Assembly (NCBI RefSeq): GCF_011068285.1
Contig: NZ_CP049616.1
Coordinates: forward strand, 3,120,001-3,184,000
DNA length: 64,000 nt
Origin: Flagellimonas oceani
Lineage (GTDB): Bacteria > Bacteroidota > Bacteroidia > Flavobacteriales > Flavobacteriaceae
Direction of reading: 5' to 3'
In this document: positions 37,980 to 44,679 of the stretch, piece by piece
Layout of the letters: every line of letters begins with the position of its first letter
Numbering within the stretch: the first letter of the stretch is position 1
Program-made: the position numbers and the translations under genes
Notes under the pieces: model-generated
The model's input: only the letters and a program-made list of their open reading frames with translations
Told to the model about the DNA's origin: nothing
Databases searched by the model: none

Positions 37980-39536
37980 ATGAAAAAAACTATCCTTTTA
38001 AAAGCGATCGCACTCCTTCTTATTATTAGTTCCTGTAGCGATGATGAAGGCCAAGACCTCATAGACTTTACGGTAAACTTTAGCAGCGAAACCGTTGGTA
38101 CCACCGAGGAGGACACCACCAAAGAGATTACCTTGAGTTTTTCAAGGCCGGCTTCCGAGGCAGGAACCATCAATGTGAACTACACGGGCACCAATGCCGA
38201 GTATGGAACGGATTTTACCACAACACCGGATGGTGCATCTGGGACCATTGCCGTCTCCGTAGCGGCTGGTGACAAGGATGCATCGTTTACCTTTAACAAA
38301 TTGTCCAATGCCATCGAAGGTTCCACGAAATCCGTGACGTTCTCCATAGATGGTTTCGACCAAACCGACTGGTCGCAAGGTTCTACGGCGTCTACCTTGG
38401 TGAGCTACGCACCCATTGCATCCACCGGTGGCGTTATTGATACGGATAATGGCGGGGCCACGATACCCAATCAAGTCTACTTTGATTTTAGTTCGGAGAC
38501 TCAAACCACGGTTAAACGGGATATTTGGGAAATTGGATTGTACAACGGTACCGAAAATCGTGTGTTCCTTAATTCCGCACTTGCTGTATCCGCAGTGGAA
38601 ATTACCGGGGAAACCGATCTACTTGCCATTACAGAAGCCAGTAACCTTCCCGAACCCATGGAGTTGACAGGTCTGAACGCCATGTTTCAGCCCGAACCTG
38701 TGACCGTAAGCACCGTTTCCGAAGTATTGGAAGGTTTGCCGGTCGGATACTTTCAATATGGAAACTTGGAAGAAGGTATTTCCTTTACCGATTATCCCGA
38801 AGGCAATTTGGACGATACGGCATTTGCCGAAATCTCCACCAATCCCGAAGAAAACTATGTTTACATTGTAAGTTTGGGCAATGAGATCCCTTCTGAAGAA
38901 GAGCTTGAGGCTCCTATCGACCCCGGGAGCATTGACACTTCGGGAGATCATCGCGGGTTTTTAAAAGTAAGGATCTTGAGCGATGGCAATAATTACACCA
39001 TTCAGTATGCAGCGTTGGGAGAAACCGAATCGTTCACTGAAGTGACCGTTCCAAAAAATACCGCTTACAACCTTACCGCCTTTAGTTTGACCAATGGCGA
39101 GACCGTTAGCGTAGAGCCCACCAAAGAGCAGTGGGACATCAACCTTAGTGGCGTATTCGCTTATTATGGCGCGCAAGGCCCTACCATTGCCGGCTTGACC
39201 TTCTCCGACTTTGTGATGCACAATACATTGGGAGGCACCGGGCTTTATCAGGTTACCTTGTACGAGGTGGATTCCGAAACAGATGAAGTAACCGAATTTG
39301 ACGTACCCTCGTATGCTGATTTTACCATGGCCGATGTTGACGAATCCGCCTTTGTGTATGATAACAGGGCCGTTGTTGGAAGTGGCTGGAGAGATGCCTT
39401 TGGTGGCGTAGTCAAAGATGATAGGTACTATGTTGTAAAGGATGCCGACGGCAACTACTACAAATTCGACTTTACCGCCTTCACCAGCACCGAAGGGGAA
39501 AGGGGACATTACCAGTTTACCTACGAAAGATTATAA
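37980..39536 (+). CDS. HmuY family heme-binding lipoprotein
   Basis: A 518-residue lipoprotein: MKKTILLKAIALLLIISSC. The long upstream extension of this frame overlaps the receptor gene and is not real. Residues about 25-140 form a Calx-beta-like Ig domain (EDTTKEITLSFSRPASEAG, YGTDFTTTPDG). The rest is HmuY-like: NQVYFDFSSETQTTVKRDIW, WEIGL, a repeat with WDINLSGVFAYYGAQG, and the terminal DADGNYYKFDFTAFTS. HmuY proteins scavenge heme at the surface and pass it to the receptor. It is longer than Porphyromonas HmuY, as is usual in flavobacteria. It starts 5 nt after the receptor stop. Confidence 0.85.
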   Translation: MKKTILLKAIALLLIISSCSDDEGQDLIDFTVNFSSETVGTTEEDTTKEITLSFSRPASEAGTINVNYTGTNAEYGTDFTTTPDGASGTIAVSVAAGDKDASFTFNKLSNAIEGSTKSVTFSIDGFDQTDWSQGSTASTLVSYAPIASTGGVIDTDNGGATIPNQVYFDFSSETQTTVKRDIWEIGLYNGTENRVFLNSALAVSAVEITGETDLLAITEASNLPEPMELTGLNAMFQPEPVTVSTVSEVLEGLPVGYFQYGNLEEGISFTDYPEGNLDDTAFAEISTNPEENYVYIVSLGNEIPSEEELEAPIDPGSIDTSGDHRGFLKVRILSDGNNYTIQYAALGETESFTEVTVPKNTAYNLTAFSLTNGETVSVEPTKEQWDINLSGVFAYYGAQGPTIAGLTFSDFVMHNTLGGTGLYQVTLYEVDSETDEVTEFDVPSYADFTMADVDESAFVYDNRAVVGSGWRDAFGGVVKDDRYYVVKDADGNYYKFDFTAFTSTEGERGHYQFTYERL

Positions 39537-39638
39537 ACAAATATAAGATTCATTTATTCAGATGCTCAACTCTCGACCCACCACACCTTTTGTTATCCCA
39601 TCATCCTGAGTGGTTCGGTTTGAGTTAGTTTGTGTGAG

Positions 39639-39667
39639 GAGCGGGGCCTATGGTCCCGCTTTTTTTT
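39639..39667 (+). terminator. Intrinsic terminator of the heme-receptor operon
   Basis: AGCGGG-gcctatggt-CCCGCT followed by eight T residues, 100 nt after the HmuY-family stop. TTTGAGTTAG (39619-39628) precedes the stem by 10 nt. Confidence 0.85.
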
Positions 39668-39750
39668 ATCCGCTTTTACGACACTAAAAAAATCGATAGC
39701 GTTAAGGCAAAACATCAAAAAGCGGTTACTTTAAATTAAAACACATCATA

Positions 39751-40149
39751 ATGAAGGACGACATGGGAGTAATAGCCACAGATAACAGAAAAATACAATT
39801 GTTTTATAATAGCGATTCCAATAAGGGACAGCAAACTTTTGCCTATCTTAAATCCAGCAAAAAAAAGGTGCTGAACGTAGACCTTTGCAAAACAAAGGTT
39901 ACGGCCACCCAATGGACCGAATTGGCCGATCTATTGAATAAGCCCATAAAAGGACTGATCAATACCGACCATGCAGATTTTATCAAAGAGTATGGCGAAA
40001 ATCCTGACCTTAAAAGTGAGGACGATTGGCTGAAGGTTTTGGAGAACAATCCAAAGGTGGTTACCCAGCCCATTGTTGTTAATGGCGACAAAGCCATTCA
40101 GATTGATACTCCTTCCGAGGTAGTGCCCTTTTTGGAGGACGAAGACTAG
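39751..40149 (+). CDS. ArsC/Spx-fold protein lacking the catalytic Cys
   Basis: A 132-residue protein with an arsenate-reductase/Spx thioredoxin-like fold: KIQLFYNSDSNKGQQTFAYL at the position of the ArsC CxxxxxCS loop, then VTATQWTELADLLNKPIKGL and the C-terminal TQPIVVNGDKAIQIDTPSE, which matches the xRPI(V/L) element of ArsC. The loop holds Ser and Asn where catalytic enzymes have Cys; the only Cys is Cys46 (DLCKTK). It therefore probably does not reduce arsenate. No arsenic genes are nearby. Several start codons are possible (a second ATG is four codons in). Confidence 0.75.
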   Translation: MKDDMGVIATDNRKIQLFYNSDSNKGQQTFAYLKSSKKKVLNVDLCKTKVTATQWTELADLLNKPIKGLINTDHADFIKEYGENPDLKSEDDWLKVLENNPKVVTQPIVVNGDKAIQIDTPSEVVPFLEDED

Positions 40150-40197
40150 AATACCCGATCCGAACGTATATGCTCTAAACATGCCATTAACACGCCC

Positions 40198-41739
40198 ATG
40201 CCGAAAAACAAGAATTCACGCATTTTAAAAATAATAGGGGGAACCATTTTGCTATTGGTTTTGGCGGGAGTTGCGGCACAATTGTTTTTCTCCAACAAGG
40301 TAAAGAACATACTCAACGAAAAAGTTCCGGAAGCACTCAATTTAACCTATGCCGATATAAGCACCAATGTTTTTTTGGGCAAAATCAGCCTAAAAGAAGT
40401 CAGTGGCAACGACCCTGACAACACTATCGACTTTAAGGCGGCATCCATCACACTGTCCGGTTTGGAGTATCTTCCCCTGATTCAGAACGGCGACATTACC
40501 ATTGGTGAAATTTATCTTGGCGCCCCGGAAGTGGTTTTTCATCAAAAGGAAAAGGATACCACTTCAAAAGCGAACACTTCGGAACCATCCAAAAAATATC
40601 TGGTGGAAAATTTCCGAATCGAAAACGGGAGCTTCCACATGTTGAACAAAAAATTGGACAGTACCGCTACCGTCCAAGGTATAGCCCTTACCCTTTCCAA
40701 TATCAATTTTGATAAAAATACCGCCAAGGAAAAGATTCCGTTTGCCTATGGCGACTATCAATTACGCACTGAAAAAGGATATTTCAGCATGAGTCCTTTG
40801 GAATTCATTGAGTTTAAAAAAATGCAGTTGACCCCTGATAACGGTGGATTTGAACAGTTTGTGCTGCGTACCAAATACACCAAGGCCGAACTTTCGCGAA
40901 GGCTTGCCATGGAACACGACCACTACGATCTCATCATCGATAGCATTGCCCTGAAGGATTGGAATTTTGGGGTCGATGACGAACTCCCTTATTTTCACAT
41001 GGGGCACATGCAGCTACAACGCCCTGTTTTTTATGTGTATCGTGATAAATTGTTGCCGGACGATGAGTCCCACAAAAAATTATACAACCAAGCACTTCGC
41101 AATCTAAAACTAGACCTACAGGTTGATACGGTCCAAATCTCCAATGGCAAAATAGGGTATGAGGAACGCGTAAAGGAAGATATTGAGCCCAAGAACCTAA
41201 TGTTTACGGAAATCGATGCCATCGTGAGCAACCTGCACAGTCGGGGCACGGGCGATGTGGTGGTGGATGTAAACGCAAAACTTATGGACAATGGGCCGTT
41301 TAGCCTGGGCTGGACGTTCGACCCCCAAAACATGTCCAACCATTTTACGGCAAAGGGCTCGCTTTCCAATTTCCAGTCCCAGAGCATCAATCCATTTTTA
41401 AAGTCCAATTTAGGGGCAGAGGTCAAAGGCACTGTGCAGCAGCTCTATTTTACCATCAGCGGCAACGAACTGGAGTCTCAGGGCGACATGAAAATGAAAT
41501 ACGAAAACTTTGAATTCATCGTACTCAAAAAAGACCGTTTGGGCGTCAACAAACTGCTCACGGCGGTGGTGAACCTGTTTGCGAACAATGGCGACAAGAC
41601 CGATGAGGACGGCTTCCGCTACGGGAGCTTCAAGGTAGGACGAAATCAAGATAAATCCTTCTTTAATTATTTATGGATCAACCTGCAGGAAGGTCTGGTC
41701 TCCACCATGACCGGCCGCGGAAAAAAGCGTAAAAATTAG
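40198..41739 (+). CDS. AsmA/DUF748-like membrane-anchored protein
   Basis: A 513-residue protein with one N-terminal helix (IIGGTILLLVLAGVAAQLFF) and a large periplasmic beta-rich domain with the AsmA-like opening NILNEKVPEALNLTYADIST and ISLKEVSG, and later YADxxxN-type strands (NGDITIGEIYLGAPEVVFHQ). It ends basic (GRGKKRKN). AsmA-like proteins form bridge-like structures that move phospholipids between membranes; that role is inferred here. It is followed 1 nt later by a second, shorter member of the same type, so the two form a pair. Confidence 0.75.
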   Translation: MPKNKNSRILKIIGGTILLLVLAGVAAQLFFSNKVKNILNEKVPEALNLTYADISTNVFLGKISLKEVSGNDPDNTIDFKAASITLSGLEYLPLIQNGDITIGEIYLGAPEVVFHQKEKDTTSKANTSEPSKKYLVENFRIENGSFHMLNKKLDSTATVQGIALTLSNINFDKNTAKEKIPFAYGDYQLRTEKGYFSMSPLEFIEFKKMQLTPDNGGFEQFVLRTKYTKAELSRRLAMEHDHYDLIIDSIALKDWNFGVDDELPYFHMGHMQLQRPVFYVYRDKLLPDDESHKKLYNQALRNLKLDLQVDTVQISNGKIGYEERVKEDIEPKNLMFTEIDAIVSNLHSRGTGDVVVDVNAKLMDNGPFSLGWTFDPQNMSNHFTAKGSLSNFQSQSINPFLKSNLGAEVKGTVQQLYFTISGNELESQGDMKMKYENFEFIVLKKDRLGVNKLLTAVVNLFANNGDKTDEDGFRYGSFKVGRNQDKSFFNYLWINLQEGLVSTMTGRGKKRKN

Positions 41740-41740
41740 C

Positions 41741-42838
41741 ATGGCCAAAAAAAAGATATACAAGCGCAAACGGTATCTGTTCCCCTTGACCCTGCTTATT
41801 TTGCTGATCGGGCTACGGATCGCGCTACCGTACATGGTAAAGAATTATGTAAACAAGGTTCTGGCCGACATTCCCGGTCATTATGGGCATGTGGAGGACA
41901 TAGACCTTTCGCTGATCACCGGTGCCTACACCATACACCAATTGTATTTGAACAAAGTGAATGCGGGCTCACAGATTCCCTTTCTCCATTTTGAAAAAAC
42001 CAATATTTCCATAGAGTGGAGTTCCCTTTTAAAGGGAAAAGTGGTGAGCGAGATCAACATGACGCGCCCTGAGATGATCTATGTGTTCGAGGACCAACAA
42101 ACGGACACGCCCGAAGATGCCGATGTGGAGGATTGGTCCAAGGCGCTCACCGATTTGGTGCCCATCGACATCAACAAGCTGGAAATCCATAACGGCAAGG
42201 TGGCCTTTGTGCAGCTGACCGCGGACCCCAACATTGACCTGCACCTGGAAAATTTGGAGCTCTACGCGACCAACCTACGCAATGTGGTTAGGAAAGAGGC
42301 ACGATTGCCCAGCAATCTATCCGCCGATGCCGTAAGCATTGGAGGGGGCGACCTGCATTTGGAAGGTCAAATGGATCTGGTAAAGCAAATTCCCGATATG
42401 GACCTCTCCCTAACCTTGGAAAATGCCAACGCCACGGCCCTCAACGACTTTACGGACCACTATGCCGGAATCGATTTTGACAAGGGGAACTTTAACCTGT
42501 ACAGCGAAATGGCCATTGCCGATGGCTACCTTCAGGGGTATATGAAACCCATTATCAAAGATGCCAAGCTCATTGGCAAGGAAGATGCCTTTCTGGAAAC
42601 CTTATGGGAGGGTTTTGTGGGCTTTTTTAAGTTTATCCTAAAAAACCACAAGGAAAACACGCTCGCTACCAAAGTGCCCATTGAAGGCGATTTAAAGAAT
42701 GTAAGGACGAAAACGTGGCCCACCGTGACGAACATTTTTAAAAATGCCTGGATCAAAGCGTTCAAGGGCATCATAGACGATGATATCGAGTTTAAGAACG
42801 TACAGGAAACCGCCAAAGAACAAAGTGAGAAGGACTGA
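41741..42838 (+). CDS. DUF748-like membrane-anchored protein
   Basis: A 365-residue protein with a basic N-terminus (MAKKKIYKRKRY), one helix (LFPLTLLILLIGLRIALPYM) and a periplasmic domain with the DUF748 pattern VEDIDLSLITGAYTIHQL and KVVSEINMTRPEMIYVFED. Its C-terminus contains an amphipathic stretch (EGFVGFFKFILKNHKENTL) found in DUF748 proteins. It follows the larger AsmA-like gene with a 1-nt gap, so they are co-transcribed. The role is probably in envelope lipid transport or outer-membrane homeostasis, by family only. Confidence 0.78.
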   Translation: MAKKKIYKRKRYLFPLTLLILLIGLRIALPYMVKNYVNKVLADIPGHYGHVEDIDLSLITGAYTIHQLYLNKVNAGSQIPFLHFEKTNISIEWSSLLKGKVVSEINMTRPEMIYVFEDQQTDTPEDADVEDWSKALTDLVPIDINKLEIHNGKVAFVQLTADPNIDLHLENLELYATNLRNVVRKEARLPSNLSADAVSIGGGDLHLEGQMDLVKQIPDMDLSLTLENANATALNDFTDHYAGIDFDKGNFNLYSEMAIADGYLQGYMKPIIKDAKLIGKEDAFLETLWEGFVGFFKFILKNHKENTLATKVPIEGDLKNVRTKTWPTVTNIFKNAWIKAFKGIIDDDIEFKNVQETAKEQSEKD

Positions 42839-43000
42839 GTAAGGAGTTAGGAAGGCTTTATCGTTTGTAGGCAATCCACAAGCCCCCACCACCTTTTCCA
42901 CAAAACAGTTAACCCTTAACCTTTTTACCCTTTACCGCTTCACCTTTCACCCCAAACCGACCCCTGCCTCCGTACTTCCAACTTTACACTTCGTATTTAT
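42839..43000. other. Spacer with C/T/A-rich, G-poor tracts
   Basis: About 42,890-42,990 is nearly free of G on the plus strand and consists of short related words (ttaaccc, taccctt, cacctttcac). It codes for nothing. Related words occur at 44355-44430 and, on the other strand, in the tRNA spacer near 555-600, so this is a recurrent low-complexity spacer type in the genome. Confidence 0.5.
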
Positions 43001-43064
43001 GGAAAACCCTTAGTTTTTTTAAGGTTTTCCCGTAATGGTAATTTATTGGTAATTAGTAATTTGC
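43001..43064. repeat. 63-bp direct repeat, copy 1
   Basis: GGAAAACCCTTA...AAGGTTTTCC forms a hairpin with a T-rich loop, followed by CGTAATGGTAATTTATTGG and TAATTAGTAATTTGC. A nearly identical copy is at 44467-44529; they differ only around the loop. The homology stops exactly at AATTTGC in both. The copies lie 106 and 151 nt upstream of genes on the same strand. Confidence 0.85.
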
Positions 43065-43169
43065 AAACTCAACCTCCCATTAATTTATTTCAACACGTAT
43101 TGTAACTATGACCCAATGTCATAGGATAACCCCCTATACCTGTTAGTCTAAACACTAAGAGGTTGCAGA

Positions 43170-44027
43170 ATGAGCAGGCTTTTCCAAAAACTTAAATACT
43201 TTGTTGTTCCCCTCGCCTATATTTTAACGGGCCTTATTTCGTATGGGGATCACTTCTATATTTTACCTACTACCTTGATCGTGTGTTTTTTGACATCCTA
43301 CTATTTAATCGGAAAGGTAAAACAACAAATGCTTTGGTTTTTTTTGCCCCTGTGGCTATTGATTTTAATTCCTTCTCTGATAGACATGGATTTTAAAAGG
43401 TCTATCCTTTATTTAATCTTTATTCCGGCTTGTATCCTTTTGGGAAGATGGGCAAGAACATCCCATTTTTTGCCCAAGTTTATATGCACCCTCTTGTTTG
43501 CGATTTTTTTGGGCAAGTATGGTTATCCAAGTATGTTCTTGGCCTTGACCGACGATTCAAAATTTTATATAGCCAAACCTTTTCCCACAGACTTGGTTTT
43601 TACAAATAAAGACATGGAAACCATTACATTCGATAAAAAAATTACCGTATTGGATTTTTGGAACACCTCCTGCAAACCCTGCTTTGAAAAATTTCCATAC
43701 TTCGAAAAAATAAGTGAAAAATACCAACACCCGGATATTGCCATTTACTCTGTAAACATACCTTTAAAAAATCAAGGTTTTGAAGAGCGCATCCAGGTCG
43801 AGGCCAGATTGGGACATTCTTACACTACCATTTACGGAGAAAACATGAAAAAGGTACAGAACACTTTGGGCTTCAATGCTTATCCACATTTGATCATTCT
43901 AAAAGACAGCACCATTATTTACAGCGGTAATTTTGTGACTGGCGAGAGTATTTATATTGATAATCTAGACCGACAACTTCAAAAGATTATCAAGGAAAAT
44001 GGTATTTTAATTCCCGAAAATCGATAG
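43170..44027 (+). CDS. Polytopic membrane protein with C-terminal TlpA-like thioredoxin domain
   Basis: A 285-residue protein with about five N-terminal transmembrane helices (residues 8-117) and a periplasmic thioredoxin-like domain: ITVLDFWNTSCKPCFEKFP with CxxC at Cys168-Cys171 and cis-Pro in NAYPHLIILKD. The redox-active pair and the membrane part suggest a periplasmic disulfide reductase or relay that may take electrons through its membrane helices; substrate unknown. It lies 3 nt before a small lipoprotein gene. The pair is enclosed by the 63-bp direct repeats. Confidence 0.8.
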   Translation: MSRLFQKLKYFVVPLAYILTGLISYGDHFYILPTTLIVCFLTSYYLIGKVKQQMLWFFLPLWLLILIPSLIDMDFKRSILYLIFIPACILLGRWARTSHFLPKFICTLLFAIFLGKYGYPSMFLALTDDSKFYIAKPFPTDLVFTNKDMETITFDKKITVLDFWNTSCKPCFEKFPYFEKISEKYQHPDIAIYSVNIPLKNQGFEERIQVEARLGHSYTTIYGENMKKVQNTLGFNAYPHLIILKDSTIIYSGNFVTGESIYIDNLDRQLQKIIKENGILIPENR

Positions 44028-44030
44028 CGC

Positions 44031-44348
44031 ATGAGAACTAAAGGATTATCGAACGCTTGTCTGTTTTGCACACTAATTTTAATAGTTTCCTGCGGTCCTT
44101 TTAACAAGGTTGACACTACGGGAACGGAATTGCCGGCGCAGGAGTCGGAGAAACAGCATTTGGTGCTGCGGAGCTTGCTCAATAAAGAAGGCTCCGAAGG
44201 GTATCAAGAACTTTGGGTCAACGGCAAACCATATCCCATGGGCCGTTTGGAGACCATTTTGGATACCATAAATCCCGATTACACCATAGAAATTAAAAAT
44301 GATAGCATAGCCAAAAAGCAACTGTTGATCCTCAAAACCCGACCCTAA
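44031..44348 (+). CDS. Small lipoprotein paired with the membrane thioredoxin
   Basis: A 105-residue lipoprotein: LFCTLILIVSC, then GPFNKVDTTGTELPAQ. The remainder has YQELWVNGKPYPMGRLETIL and ends LLILKTRP. No family recognised. It is 3 nt after the thioredoxin-domain gene and clearly in the same operon, so it is probably the partner or substrate-side component of that redox protein (inferred). Confidence 0.65.
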   Translation: MRTKGLSNACLFCTLILIVSCGPFNKVDTTGTELPAQESEKQHLVLRSLLNKEGSEGYQELWVNGKPYPMGRLETILDTINPDYTIEIKNDSIAKKQLLILKTRP

Positions 44349-44386
44349 GCTTACATCCCTCAACCTCCCTTTCACCTTTTACCTAT

Positions 44387-44427
44387 TAACCCGTAACCCG
44401 TAACCCGTAACCCGTAACCCGTAACCC
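44387..44427. repeat. TAACCCG tandem array
   Basis: Almost six head-to-tail copies of the 7-mer TAACCCG (last copy TAACCC). It lies in the G-poor spacer between the small lipoprotein gene and the second 63-bp repeat. Likely a slippage-prone spacer sequence. The rest of 44349-44679 outside this array and the 63-bp repeat holds no gene or recognisable signal. Confidence 0.9.
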
Positions 44428-44466
44428 AAAAAATTGATAATTGTCAACTGTTTATTGCAAATTGTA

Positions 44467-44529
44467 GAAAACCCCTATTTTTTTTAAGGTTTTCCCGTAA
44501 TGGTAATTTATTGGTAATTAGTAATTTGC
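44467..44529. repeat. 63-bp direct repeat, copy 2
   Basis: Second copy of the element at 43001-43064, same orientation: GAAAACCCCTA, a T run, AAGGTTTTCCCGTAATGG and TTATTGGTAATTAGTAATTTGC. It precedes the ATPase gene by 151 nt. Confidence 0.85.
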
Positions 44530-44679
44530 CCTTCGCAGCCCCTTTCCCCAAGAACTTTACAGCAACCTCGTATGCTTTGTATAAAAAGACGAGTACATCG
44601 GTTACCTACTGATTTGGGTGATAGTGATGTGTTTTATACTAAAAAAACGATTATCTGTGATTTCTTGTAAAACCTTCGA

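Noticed and set aside
44387..44427. CRISPR or telomere-like element in TAACCCG repeats
   Set aside because: Only a 41-bp microsatellite-like tract without spacers, in the interior of a sequence; no supporting genes.
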